From DATKUC01 sp964553615 (lineage in GTDB: Bacteria; Spirochaetota; Spirochaetia; DSM-27196; DATKUC01): 64,000 nt of DNA. The notes below the pieces were generated by a model. The model was not told the origin of the DNA and did no database searches. It worked only from the letters and a program-made list of their open reading frames with translations. Position 1 is the first letter of the stretch. Each line of letters opens with the position of its first letter. This document shows, in pieces, positions 35,870 to 44,492 of the stretch. Position numbers and translations under genes: made by a program. The DNA is taken from the NCBI GenBank assembly GCA_964553615.1, contig CAZKMA010000005.1, forward strand, positions 1 through 64,000, given 5' to 3'.

Positions 35870-36304
35870 TCAGCTGAGATTATTACGCGGAGGGAACGTG
35901 CCACGAACCGGCAGGTTGGAGTTGCAGCATTCGCGGAGTATCCTCCATGTGCCGTCGCTGTCTTCTCCGAGGATGGTGAGAAACTTGCTGTCTGCAAAGA
36001 CTATCTCTCCTCCGAGGATCGGGTTGCTGGAGGACAGAATGGTTCCGCGAGCAAACACGAGGTCACCGCAGATCCGAACCTCTTCGGTAATAACCGTAAA
36101 CTCGCGCATCACCCCGCTAAACCGTTTCCGGAACCGTTTCTCAATTGCCTTCCTCCCGAAAACGGCAGGTTCGCCCGGCGGGAGTTGCACAGCTTTCTCG
36201 TCCCAGAGAGATGCCCAGAGCGCGCTGTTGCCGGCAATTACCGCCTCGGAATATCGTTCGAAAAGCTGCGCCACGCCGGCAGTGATAGATTCGAATTTGG
36301 TCAC
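35870..36304 (-). CDS. SnoaL/DUF4440-like NTF2-fold protein
   Basis: A 144-residue NTF2-like protein. The helix YSEAVIAGNSALWASLWDEKAVQLPPG is the usual SnoaL/DUF4440 opening, followed by FGRKAIEKRFRKRF and the strand series VRICGDLVFARGTI, KFLTILGEDSDGTWRILRECCNS. The start is set by GGAGAGG eight bases before a GTG at 36304; longer readings have no such box and add unrelated sequence. These proteins may bind a small ligand or act as isomerases. It is divergent from the large regulator. Confidence 0.75.
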   Translation of the reverse strand: MTKFESITAGVAQLFERYSEAVIAGNSALWASLWDEKAVQLPPGEPAVFGRKAIEKRFRKRFSGVMREFTVITEEVRICGDLVFARGTILSSSNPILGGEIVFADSKFLTILGEDSDGTWRILRECCNSNLPVRGTFPPRNNLS

Positions 36305-36459
36305 AACGGATCCCTCTCCAAGATCTTCACACATGATTGGGTACGGCGCGTTGCCAAAACGTTGCGGCGGAGCGATTCTCCATTTTGAGCGGAAGGGGCA
36401 CCTCATGATGCCGGCATCCGGTTGCCGATGAATTTTCCCCACTTTTTCTCGACCTGACC

Positions 36460-36465
36460 TATAAT
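36460..36465 (+). promoter_or_regulatory. possible -10 box for the AfsR-like regulator
   Basis: A perfect TATAAT lies 66 bases before the ATG of the large regulator. No good -35 is found 16-18 bases upstream, so the promoter may need an activator. The rest of the 227-base intergenic region shows nothing else. Confidence 0.3.
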
Positions 36466-36531
36466 TAATGGTGAAATCGCGCTCCGAGCGCACGCGGCTC
36501 CGTCGCGCAGCAAACACTGAGGCTTTCGGCA

Positions 36532-39500
36532 ATGCCTGATCTCAGCTTGCATCTACTCGGTCCACCACTCCTCAACTGCGACGGCAGGTCCGTCCAGGGG
36601 CTCCGCCGAAAAGCGATTGCCCTTCTTGCATACCTCTCGGTGGACCACCAGCCACACAGCCGGGATGCCCTTGCAACGCTCCTGTGGCCCGACAACGGGC
36701 AATCGCGCGCGCGCGCGAATCTCAGACGCTGCCTCTTCTCCCTGAACAGGGCCGTCGGCGCGAATGTCCTTACGGCGGACGCGGATACCCTGCGGATCGA
36801 CAACGGAGAAATAACGATAGACGTTGAGACCTTTCGGCGGCTCGCCGCCGGTTGTGGCCGGCACGAATCCGGGAGGACATGCGAAAACTGTCTGCCACTT
36901 CTGAAAGAGGCCGAAAGCCTGTACCAGAATGACTTCCTGTTCGGATTCACGCTCCCGGACTGCAACGACTTTGATGAATGGCAGCTGATCCAGAGCGAGC
37001 GGCTGCGAACCCAGCTGGCCGAACTGCTCCGAACGCTGATCCATAGTCACGAAGATAGGAACGAGCCTGCGCACGCCATTGTTTTCGCCGAACGGTTGCT
37101 CTCCCTTGATCCACTGGAAGAGTCTTCGCACCGTTTGCTGATGCGCTTGTACGCACTGAATGGACGACGTGCGGCAGCCTATCGACAGTACGAGAACTGT
37201 GTCCGCATACTCTCTTCGGAGCTCGGAGAAGAGCCGGAGGAGGCAACCGAGGAGCTCTACGCGGCAATCCGAAATGGAAGAGTGAAGGGACGAAAGGACG
37301 CGACCGAAGAGATCCCGAAGCCGGAGAAAGACAGGCACGGGCCGGCGCACGAATCCACTATCGTTTCCGATGGTGGCCGGGAGGTTGCCATTCTTGCGGC
37401 TGCTGCGGACGATCCATCCCACCTCGCGCATCTTGAAGACATCGTCCGTCGCGCCGGGGAACAGCCGGTAAACGGGGACGTCGGCAGCGTGTCGTTTCAT
37501 GCACTCTTCCCGACGGTCGCCGCGGCGATCGGTGCGGCGCTGCAGGCGCAGATCGATACGGACCGTGCGCTGCGTCTGGCCATTCACATGGCAAGAACCG
37601 ACCCATTCGTCTCCGGGTGCAGGGCCGAGGATCTCGAACACGCGAATGTACTTCTTTCATCAGTCCCCGCCGGAGAAATCATCATCTCATCCGCTGCTGC
37701 CGTTCCGGATCCAAAACGTCAACCGTTCCCGAGCGGTATATCGCTCAGATCGCTCGGCTATCATCGGCTCGCCGACCTCGGCTCAGCGGAAACCCTGTAC
37801 CAGGCCCTTCATCCGCACCACATTCGAACTGCACCTGTTCTGCGTACACTGGACAGCGTACGAAACAACCTTCCCAGTCAATCGGAACCACTGATCGGGA
37901 GAGAACAGGCGCTCAATCAGATTGCGACGGCAATTGCGCACCCGGAGACACGCGTGCTTACGCTAACGGGTCCCGCAGGAACCGGAAAGACACGGCTCGC
38001 TCTGCACGCGGCGGCGCGATCGACGCACCTTTTCGAGGATGGGGTGTTCCTTGTCGATCTGGCTCCGATCAGCGATCCCAGGGACCTCGGTCGAATTATT
38101 GCGGCCACACTCGAAATCCGGGAATCCATGGGGAAACCGCGGTCACACGGCGCAATTCTCACCGACTATCTTCGCACACGGAATCTCCTATTGGTTCTGG
38201 ACAACTTCGAGCATCTGCTACCAGCAGCGAATACGATCGCCCAGCTGCTTGCAACTGCACCGGGAGTGAAGGCTCTTGTGACAAGCAGGCAGAAGCTCGA
38301 AATCAGCGTCGAACATGAGTATCGCGTGCCGCCGCTCACACTCCCACAACCGATGGCAGATCTCGAGATGCTTTTCCGAAGCGAATCTGTACGACTCTTC
38401 CTCAGTCGGGCTGTGGTATCCCGTCCCGAGATTGCACTGGATCCCCATACCGTACGAGCAATTGGGGAGATCTGTATCCGACTCGACGGGCTACCGCTCG
38501 CTATCGAACTGGCTGCGGCCCGTCTGAACGTCGTTTCTCCCGCAGACCTTGCGGCAATGCTTCCGCAACGGCTGGGCCTGCTCAAAACACAGACCCGGGA
38601 CCGGCCACATCGCCAGCAGACGCTGCAGCGTGCAATCGACTGGAGCTATGATCTTCTCGACGAACCTGAGCGGCGGCTGTTCGCGAATGTTTCCGTATTC
38701 GTCGGCGGATGGACTCTCGAAGCAGCCGAAGTCGTCTGCTCGTTGACCGGTCTCTCCGATGAATCTTTTGATGTCCTTGAAGGCATCTCGTCGCTCGTGA
38801 ACAAGAATCTGATACGCATGGCAAAGCACAGCCGTGATAGTCGCTTTTCCATGCTGGAGACAATTCGCGAATATGCACTCCTCAAGTTCAACGCGAGTCC
38901 GAACACCAACCTGATCCGTCAGAAACATGCCGAGTATTTCCTTGGACTTGCGGAACAGGCAGAACCGCACCTCCACGGACCGAATCAGATGGAGTGGTTC
39001 GACCGGCTCGAAAGCGATTACGAGAACTTCCAGGTGGCACTGAAATGGTATGTGGATACGCATAAACGGTACGAGGCAACCCGTATCTGCATTTCGCTCG
39101 AGTGGTATTGGTATCGATACGCACACCTCGGCGACGGGAAAGCGTGGCTGCGGACCATTCTTGCGCCGGATATTGGAGGCGAGGAGCCGGCCAGCAACTC
39201 AATGGTTCTCGGTGCCGTCTCGCCCGAAGAAGAGATCGAGCGAACACGGGCGACCGGTCGGGCGCTCCGCGCACTCGGCTGGATTCTCCTTGTTCAGGGA
39301 GACTGGTCAAGCGCACGTGACCGCTACGTGGAATCACTTCGAATTGCACGGGTGACCGGTGACCGGCGAAACGAGTCTCTTGCCCTGTCGGGCCTCGGCA
39401 CGGCCGAGCGCTGGCTCGGCGAAACCGCTGACGGGATGGCCCACGTCGAAGCCTCGGTCCAGTTGGCACGGGATCTGCGCGATCCGCTTCTAATCGAGCT

Positions 39501-40128
39501 GGCACTCATCTGGGCCTACTCAACCACCGGCGGCAAGTTCACGGGTCCGCCCCCGATAAATGAACTGAAGGAGGCACTCGAACTCTCACGTCGCCTTGGC
39601 GATCTGTGGTCGGAGGCGCACACCTTCAATGGTCTGGGTGACCTCTACACACAGATGGGTGACTACAAGGCAGCCCGAACGAACTATGAGCGGGCGCTGC
39701 AGAGTTTTCGGGAGCTCAAGGACCGTTGGCTCATCGCGTGGAATCTGGAGGGGCTTGCTCGCGTTGCAATCCTTGATTCAGATTTCCAGAGCGCGTGTCG
39801 AACGGTGCAGGAGAGCATTCAACTATTCGATGAGCTCGGCGATCAGGCGAACGCCGTCTTCATGCTCGGATGGCTGGGCACGGCCTTTCACCAGGCCGGG
39901 AATGACGCATCCGCTGCATGTTTTTTCGGAGCATTTCACTCATTCGAACCAACCATGCCGATCTCAGCGGAATTCGCTCCGGCAAACAAAACGGTGGCAG
40001 CCGCATCGGCTGCTTCCCGGGCGGCTGCGACCGAAAGCTGGGAAGCAGGATATGCGATGAGCTACGATCAGGCACTCGCATTTGCAGTGGCCGAGTGCGC
40101 AAGCTTGACACGGCAACTCACTCCCTGA
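36532..40128 (+). CDS. AfsR-like regulator: wHTH-BTAD, decayed cyclase, STAND ATPase, TPR
   Basis: A 1,198-residue multidomain transcription regulator. Residues 1-95 are an OmpR-like winged helix of the SARP type (RRKAIALLAYLSVDHQPHSRDALATLLWP) and 96-245 a BTAD domain. Residues 283-434 resemble a class III adenylate cyclase stripped of catalytic residues (LLSSVPAGEIIISSAAA ... LRSLGYHRLADLGSAETLYQALHP). A STAND/NB-ARC ATPase follows, with Walker A GPAGTGKT at 480-487 and Walker B Asp557. TPR-like helices fill about 800-1150. It probably assembles on ligand binding to activate promoters; a target cannot be named. The gene overlaps the opposing GAF-like gene by 11 bases. Confidence 0.9.
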   Translation: MPDLSLHLLGPPLLNCDGRSVQGLRRKAIALLAYLSVDHQPHSRDALATLLWPDNGQSRARANLRRCLFSLNRAVGANVLTADADTLRIDNGEITIDVETFRRLAAGCGRHESGRTCENCLPLLKEAESLYQNDFLFGFTLPDCNDFDEWQLIQSERLRTQLAELLRTLIHSHEDRNEPAHAIVFAERLLSLDPLEESSHRLLMRLYALNGRRAAAYRQYENCVRILSSELGEEPEEATEELYAAIRNGRVKGRKDATEEIPKPEKDRHGPAHESTIVSDGGREVAILAAAADDPSHLAHLEDIVRRAGEQPVNGDVGSVSFHALFPTVAAAIGAALQAQIDTDRALRLAIHMARTDPFVSGCRAEDLEHANVLLSSVPAGEIIISSAAAVPDPKRQPFPSGISLRSLGYHRLADLGSAETLYQALHPHHIRTAPVLRTLDSVRNNLPSQSEPLIGREQALNQIATAIAHPETRVLTLTGPAGTGKTRLALHAAARSTHLFEDGVFLVDLAPISDPRDLGRIIAATLEIRESMGKPRSHGAILTDYLRTRNLLLVLDNFEHLLPAANTIAQLLATAPGVKALVTSRQKLEISVEHEYRVPPLTLPQPMADLEMLFRSESVRLFLSRAVVSRPEIALDPHTVRAIGEICIRLDGLPLAIELAAARLNVVSPADLAAMLPQRLGLLKTQTRDRPHRQQTLQRAIDWSYDLLDEPERRLFANVSVFVGGWTLEAAEVVCSLTGLSDESFDVLEGISSLVNKNLIRMAKHSRDSRFSMLETIREYALLKFNASPNTNLIRQKHAEYFLGLAEQAEPHLHGPNQMEWFDRLESDYENFQVALKWYVDTHKRYEATRICISLEWYWYRYAHLGDGKAWLRTILAPDIGGEEPASNSMVLGAVSPEEEIERTRATGRALRALGWILLVQGDWSSARDRYVESLRIARVTGDRRNESLALSGLGTAERWLGETADGMAHVEASVQLARDLRDPLLIELALIWAYSTTGGKFTGPPPINELKEALELSRRLGDLWSEAHTFNGLGDLYTQMGDYKAARTNYERALQSFRELKDRWLIAWNLEGLARVAILDSDFQSACRTVQESIQLFDELGDQANAVFMLGWLGTAFHQAGNDASAACFFGAFHSFEPTMPISAEFAPANKTVAAASAASRAAATESWEAGYAMSYDQALAFAVAECASLTRQLTP

Positions 40129-40666
40129 TTCGAGGTGCAGCAGTCCGGTTCCTTTTGAGTTCATCGGACCTGGCCCGTAGCGTGAGCAGGCGCGAGACAA
40201 GGGCCGACAGAATGCGAAGAATGGTTGCCTCGTACCTGGTGAACGGGAGTTCGGCGGCCGTGCGATGAAGGGCGAGCAGATACGACCTCTGTCGGTATCC
40301 GTCACAAAGGCGGATGCCGACACTCATACCCGCCGGATGGCGGTCGTAACTTCGACGCCACACAACCGGATCTCGTATCGCCCCCGCCTCGAACGGCATC
40401 CCGGGGGCTATCTCGCGGTAGTAGAACCGGAATACATCGCAATCCGGGCCGGCCAATTGCGGCCACACCACTGATGATGGAATACCCGCATCAAGGGTGA
40501 ATAGAACAACGCCGCTGCCTGCAGGAACAAGATTACGAATACCCCTGCACGCTGCACTCATCATCGACATCACATCCGGCATGTCTGAAAGTCTGCGCAG
40601 GAATGCCAGAATCTCGCGGGATGCACTATCTGCCGAACAGACTGCCGTGTCCTTCGCACGCTCCAT
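40118..40666 (-). CDS. GAF-like sensor protein
   Basis: A 182-residue protein with the look of a GAF domain: helix SREILAFLRRLSDMPDVMSMMSAACRGI, then strands GSGVVLFTLDAGIPSSVVWPQ and SVGIRLCDGYRQRSYLLALHRTAAELPFTRYEATILRIL. This is how GAF domains read in LuxR-type regulators, but no HTH follows, so it may be a free sensor or a truncated regulator. AGGAGG lies seven bases before the ATG at 40666. The same frame stays open upstream through the tandem repeat, as (VGGTEA)n, up to the gap. Confidence 0.65.
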   Translation of the reverse strand: MERAKDTAVCSADSASREILAFLRRLSDMPDVMSMMSAACRGIRNLVPAGSGVVLFTLDAGIPSSVVWPQLAGPDCDVFRFYYREIAPGMPFEAGAIRDPVVWRRSYDRHPAGMSVGIRLCDGYRQRSYLLALHRTAAELPFTRYEATILRILSALVSRLLTLRARSDELKRNRTAAPRIRE

Positions 40667-40692
40667 AGTGGCCCTCCTGGAACCGACCGAAC

Positions 40693-40890
40693 CGGTTCCA
40701 CCGACGGCTTCGGTTCCACCGACGGCTTCGGTTCCACCGACNNNNNNNNNNNNNNNNNNNNNNNNNNNNNNNNNNNNNNNNNNNNNNNNNNNNNNNNNNN
40801 NNNNNNNNNNNNNNNNNNNNNNNNNNNNNNNNNNNNNNNNNCGGTTCCACCGACGGCTTCGGTTCCACCGACGGCTTCGGTTCCACCGAC
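40693..40890. repeat. 18-bp tandem repeat interrupted by 100-N gap
   Basis: The unit CGGTTCCACCGACGGCTT occurs twice plus a 13-base partial copy on the left (40693-40741) and the same on the right (40842-40890) of the N run. The copy number is therefore unknown. On the minus strand all frames are open: the frame joined to the GAF-like gene reads VGGTEA per unit. The array ends 27 bases from that gene's ATG, directly beside its ribosome-binding site. Confidence 0.9.
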
Positions 40891-41001
40891 AGGATCCCAC
40901 CGAATGCGTTGCGTAATCGTTGCGCAGATTGATTCAATGCAAATACAACCTGCAGAAAAGAACGGAGTATAGATCATTGAGACCAATCATGGAGGTGTCT
41001 G

Positions 41002-41295
41002 ATGAAACGGACCGTTCTCGTATTCGGAACTTTGCTGGCGATGGTGTTCTTCTTCGGCCAGACAGTGAGTTCAACAGGCGGGGTCTATGCCCAGTCACAG
41101 GCGAGGGTTCAGAGCCAAACCGGCGATTGTGAAAACGATTGCGACGGCGAACCGGATCAGGAAAGGCTGCAAGACGGTTCCTGCAAGACCGTCGTAACGA
41201 TCGCTGCCGACTGTGACGGAACCCAGATTCAGGATCAGAACCACGACAAGGATGGGGGCAACGACGGAATTCAGACCCGAACCGGTCGGGCCTGA
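41002..41295 (+). CDS. small secreted acidic protein with Asp-rich motifs
   Basis: A 97-residue protein of unknown function. GGAGGT lies six bases before the ATG. A signal peptide (MKRTVLVFGTLLAMVFFFGQTVSS...VYAQ) is followed by an acidic mature part with three cysteines in the pattern DCENDCDGEPD and DCDGTQIQDQNHDKDGGND. The Asp/Asn-Gly spacing recalls calcium-binding thrombospondin-3 or EF-hand loops. The neighbouring tandem repeat belongs to the opposite gene. Confidence 0.6.
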   Translation: MKRTVLVFGTLLAMVFFFGQTVSSTGGVYAQSQARVQSQTGDCENDCDGEPDQERLQDGSCKTVVTIAADCDGTQIQDQNHDKDGGNDGIQTRTGRA

Positions 41296-41594
41296 TCGCT
41301 TCTCATTCCAATTCAACTTCGAGACACGCCGTGTCCTGACTTTCTCATTCTGCGGCGGCGTGCCTCCCCGGGGTCGCACATAGAGTATCAACAACCGTGT
41401 TGACAGAACCAGCCCGCGGAGGCGGAATGGGAGCCAATCCTCATTGCGATTCCTTTGCCGATGTCCGTCGACGGCAGTGCGACGGATGGATACCCCACAA
41501 AGATTGTCTGAACGTTGTTCGTGCTCCGACTCATGCCGGGTATGATACGGGACGGTCATATCAACACGCTTCGTGATACACCAAACGCCGCTTC
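41296..41594. other. intergenic region without recognisable features
   Basis: 299 bases between the small secreted protein and the convergent aminotransferase. I see no convincing gene, promoter or T-tailed terminator; CCCGA-ACCGG-TCGGG at 41276-41290 is a small hairpin just inside the end of the upstream gene. Confidence 0.4.
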
Positions 41595-42773
41595 CTATCC
41601 GCCGAGGACCTGCCCGAGTTTCTGAATAGCCTGTCGGATAACCGCTTCGCTGATCATCGTAAAGTTGAGCCGCATTGTCGAAAGCCCCGCTCCGGCGTCG
41701 GTGTAGAAAAATCTTCCCGGAACAAAAGCAACGTTCTGCCGAACTGCCTCGTGGTAGAGCTTTTCGGTATCCGCACCATCAGGACCTTCCGCCCAGACGA
41801 ACATGCCACCTTCGGGCCGGGACCACGTGAACGACGCCGGGAAGAACTCCGACATTGCCGAAAGCATCGCCTCCTGCCGCGGCCGGTAGAGCTCGACTAT
41901 TCGGGGAATCTGGCGGTCCAGGTAACCGCCTGTAAGGTATTCCGCGGCGAGCGCCTGGTTGAACGTACTCGTATGCAAATCTACGCCCTGCTTGCTCAAC
42001 ACAAGCCATCGATCCAGAGGCGGCGGCGCAAGATAGAAGCCGATACGGAGGCCGGGCGCGAAAACCTTGGACAGCGTGCTCAGATAGATGACGTTCTCCG
42101 GCGCAAGAGAGCGGATGGTTGGTACCGGTGTTCCGCGATATCGCAACGAGCCGTAAGGATCGTCTTCGACGACAAGCGTTCCGTGCGATACGGCAATTTC
42201 CGCTATGCGTTGGCGACGGGCAAGCGGAATGGTTCTTCCGGTTGGATTCTGGAAGGTCGGGACGAGATATACAAATTTGACCGGGTATGCGTCGAGCACT
42301 TCCTCCAGTGATTCCGGGATAACCCCTTCTTCGTCGGTCTCGAGGCAAACATATGTCGGCTCATACGGATTGAACGCCTGCAGCGCCCCGAGGTAAGTGG
42401 GGGCCTCTACCGCGACAACGTCGCCGGGAGCAATCAGAATCTTACCGAGCCCGTCGAGAACGCCCTGAGACCCACTTGTGACGTAGATCTCGCTCACATC
42501 CGCAGTAATGCCGCGGGCAAGGAGCAGCCCGACGAGAGCTTCCCGCAGCGGGAAATATCCTTCGGTAAGATCGTATTGAAATGCCCCGGCACCAAAGCGG
42601 CGGATAACCCTCGCTGTGAGTTCCTCCATAACTTCGAGTGGAAAGCTCTCCGGTGCGGGGATTCCGCCAGCGAGCGAGATCATACCCGGCGCGGATACCA
42701 CTTTCAGGATTTCACGAATTGCGCTCGATCCCATCCTCGAAGTACGCGGCGCGAGTAATTTGTCGAAAGACAT
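41595..42773 (-). CDS. PLP-dependent aminotransferase (class I, MocR/LysN-like)
   Basis: A fold-type I aminotransferase of 392 residues. The PLP lysine is in YLSTLSKVFAPGLRIGF; the aspartate/tyrosine anchor is in LVVEDDPYGSLRY and the phosphate site in VTSGSQGVLDGLGKIL. PTFQNPTGRTIPLARRQ is typical of the 2-aminoadipate/multi-substrate group related to MocR proteins, here without the GntR domain. AGGAGG sits six bases before the ATG at 42773. The substrate is uncertain; it borders the ureide island and could handle glyoxylate- or 2-oxo-acid-derived amination. Confidence 0.92.
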   Translation of the reverse strand: MSFDKLLAPRTSRMGSSAIREILKVVSAPGMISLAGGIPAPESFPLEVMEELTARVIRRFGAGAFQYDLTEGYFPLREALVGLLLARGITADVSEIYVTSGSQGVLDGLGKILIAPGDVVAVEAPTYLGALQAFNPYEPTYVCLETDEEGVIPESLEEVLDAYPVKFVYLVPTFQNPTGRTIPLARRQRIAEIAVSHGTLVVEDDPYGSLRYRGTPVPTIRSLAPENVIYLSTLSKVFAPGLRIGFYLAPPPLDRWLVLSKQGVDLHTSTFNQALAAEYLTGGYLDRQIPRIVELYRPRQEAMLSAMSEFFPASFTWSRPEGGMFVWAEGPDGADTEKLYHEAVRQNVAFVPGRFFYTDAGAGLSTMRLNFTMISEAVIRQAIQKLGQVLGG

Positions 42774-42840
42774 GCTGCCTCCTCTGAATGACTTGAATTG
42801 TTGCAGAATAGGCATCCCTCGTCGAGGGGCGCATGTACGC

Positions 42841-42873
42841 AGGAGAAGGTCCAGACCGGCTCTCCTGTTTTTT
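42841..42873 (+). terminator. terminator-like hairpin with T run in the arcC upstream region
   Basis: AGGAGA at 42841-42846 pairs with TCTCCT at 42861-42866, enclosing an inner GGTC-CA-GACC stem, and is followed by GTTTTTT. In the plus direction this looks like an intrinsic terminator, yet it lies upstream of the carbamate kinase gene and no plus-strand gene precedes it. It could be a leader attenuator. A TAGAAT at 42915-42920 is a possible -10 for the kinase. Confidence 0.4.
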
Positions 42874-42968
42874 GATTGACAGTATTTGATTTTCGAAGGA
42901 TTCTGTCCTTGTGGTAGAATAGACTCGTGGAGCTCCAGAACTGGAGTGCACTATGGAGAGGATGGCGA

Positions 42969-43937
42969 ATGAAATTCGTACAGGACAACAATGAAAAACT
43001 TGCGGTAATAGCGCTCGGTGGCAACGCAATCATCAACAAGGGCGAGCGGGGAGACATTCACCAGCAATTCGCAAACACACGCCGTTCCATGGGTCCGATC
43101 GTAGACCTCATGAACATGGGATACAACTTCGTGCTTACGCACGGCAACGGCCCGCAGGTGGGGAATATCATGCTCATGGTGGACAAGTCCAGCGACGTAG
43201 TCCCGGAGACTCCATTGGGCGTTGCGGATGCCATGACCTGTGGATCCATGGGGTATATGATCGAACAATGCCTGCAGAACGTGATGATTCGTAAGAATGT
43301 CTGGAGGAATGTGGTAACGCTCCCGGCACAAATTCTCGTAGACCAGAATGATCCAGCCTTGCTCAATCCGACGAAACCCATTGGCCCGTTCTACACGCAG
43401 GAGGAGGCAGACAAGCTCACGGCCGAAAAGCAGTGGGTCATGCGAAACGATGCAAACCGCGGTTTCAGACGCTATGTTGCTTCGCCCTACCCGATCGATA
43501 TCATCGAAAAAGATGCAATAAAGCTGCTCCTCGAAAAAGACTACATAGTGGTTACCGGTGGCGGCGGCGGAATTCCTATCCATTTTGAGAATGACAAAAC
43601 TCTCGAAGGCGTCGACTGCGTCATTGATAAGGATCTTGCAAGCATGAAGATTGCCCTCGCCGTGGGAGCAATGACGCTCATTATCATTACAGGAGTCCCC
43701 CGTGTTTCGCTGAAGTTCGGGACGCCCGAGCAGGAGGATCTTTCGCGACTGACTCTGGCTCAGGCCCGCCACTATCAGGAGCAGGGCCAGTTCCCGGCAG
43801 GTTCAATGGGACCGAAGATTGCGGCTTCCATTGAGTTTGTTCAGGCAAATCCGAAAAATCGTGTAATTATTACCGACGTCGACAATCTCATCCCTGCAAT
43901 GGAAGGGAAAGAGGGAACCACAATCGTCGCGTACTAG
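42969..43937 (+). CDS. arcC: carbamate kinase (ureide-pathway type)
   Basis: Carbamate kinase makes ATP from carbamoyl phosphate. Signatures are VIALGGNAIINKGERGD, the GHGNGPQVGN-like VLTHGNGPQVGNIML, VVTGGGGGIPI and EGVDCVIDKDLASMKIALAVGA. At 322 residues it has normal size. The ATG at 42969 follows GGAGAGG. In E. coli the equivalent gene next to fdrA (ybcF, allK) completes oxamate breakdown; here fdrA-, ylbE- and ylbF-type genes occur within 13 kb, so the same role is likely. Confidence 0.93.
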   Translation: MKFVQDNNEKLAVIALGGNAIINKGERGDIHQQFANTRRSMGPIVDLMNMGYNFVLTHGNGPQVGNIMLMVDKSSDVVPETPLGVADAMTCGSMGYMIEQCLQNVMIRKNVWRNVVTLPAQILVDQNDPALLNPTKPIGPFYTQEEADKLTAEKQWVMRNDANRGFRRYVASPYPIDIIEKDAIKLLLEKDYIVVTGGGGGIPIHFENDKTLEGVDCVIDKDLASMKIALAVGAMTLIIITGVPRVSLKFGTPEQEDLSRLTLAQARHYQEQGQFPAGSMGPKIAASIEFVQANPKNRVIITDVDNLIPAMEGKEGTTIVAY

Positions 43938-43978
43938 AGTTATCGCGGCGGTTGACGGCCGGCGGCGAAAACGGGAAC

Positions 43979-44024
43979 TTGTCGTACACGACAGCGGGGG
44001 TTTGTCGTACGCGACAGCGGGGGC
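43979..44024. repeat. tandem pair of 23-bp repeats, each with an inner palindrome
   Basis: TTGTCGTACACGACAGCGGGGGT at 43979-44001 is followed at once by a near-identical copy at 44002-44024 (two base changes). Each contains a TGTCGTAC(A/G)CGACA palindrome. Next comes GGCTTAC-G-GTAAGCC at 44022-44036, and ACGGGAAC (43971-43978) pairs with GTTCCCGT (44046-44053) around the whole block. The segment separates the convergent arcC and DUF35 genes, so it may end both transcripts. Confidence 0.75.
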
Positions 44025-44096
44025 TTACGGTAAGCCTTCCTCGCGGTTCCCGTTCCGGGCAACTTTTTCTCCGCCGTCCATCGTACGAGGGACGGC

Positions 44097-44492
44097 TCAG
44101 CCCGGTCGATCGAACATCAGCCCGTAGATTTCCGTATCGCCCCTCTTTTTCACCACTCCCGCCGTTGCAACCAGCTCCATCCCTGTTTCCGGATTATCCA
44201 CGAGAACCCGTCCGCTGGCGCGTAGACCATCTTCGAATTCCGCAATACCGAACAGCAGATACTTTACGTCGTAGCCTTCGGGAAGCGCCCACACCCGAGT
44301 CCATGCAAGCAACGTGCACTTGCCCTCTATCGGGACCTCTTCCCACTTCGAGTAGATGACGTCGGACGGATCGCGGCGCGTGTTGCATTTCTTGCAGACC
44401 ATCGGTGCCGGATGATAGACGGTTCCGCATTCCGGGCACTTTCGGGCTGTCACTCTTGGTTCCGGTTGATCGTACATGCTGAAGTCGATCAT
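44097..44492 (-). CDS. DUF35 zinc-ribbon/OB-fold protein, thiolase partner
   Basis: A 131-residue DUF35 protein. A rubredoxin-like zinc ribbon (Cys19, Cys22, Cys33, Cys36 in ARKCPECGTVYHPAPMVCKKCNT) precedes an OB fold (GKCTLLAWTRVWALPEGYDVKYLLFGIAEFEDGLRASGRVL). DUF35 proteins bind CoA and form complexes with thiolase-fold enzymes, for example in the archaeal thiolase/HMG-CoA synthase complex and the Ltp2-ChsH2 steroid aldolase. It overlaps the thiolase-like gene by ATGA and is the last gene of the fdrA operon. Confidence 0.92.
   Translation of the reverse strand: MIDFSMYDQPEPRVTARKCPECGTVYHPAPMVCKKCNTRRDPSDVIYSKWEEVPIEGKCTLLAWTRVWALPEGYDVKYLLFGIAEFEDGLRASGRVLVDNPETGMELVATAGVVKKRGDTEIYGLMFDRPG

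Noticed and set aside
40693..40890. Repeat array considered as CRISPR
   Set aside because: The 18-bp units are directly adjacent with no spacers, and there are no cas genes.
41095..41559. 154-codon minus-strand frame opposite the small secreted protein
   Set aside because: It has no ribosome-binding site, its composition is unlike the neighbouring genes, and the plus-strand gene has a good ribosome-binding site and signal peptide.
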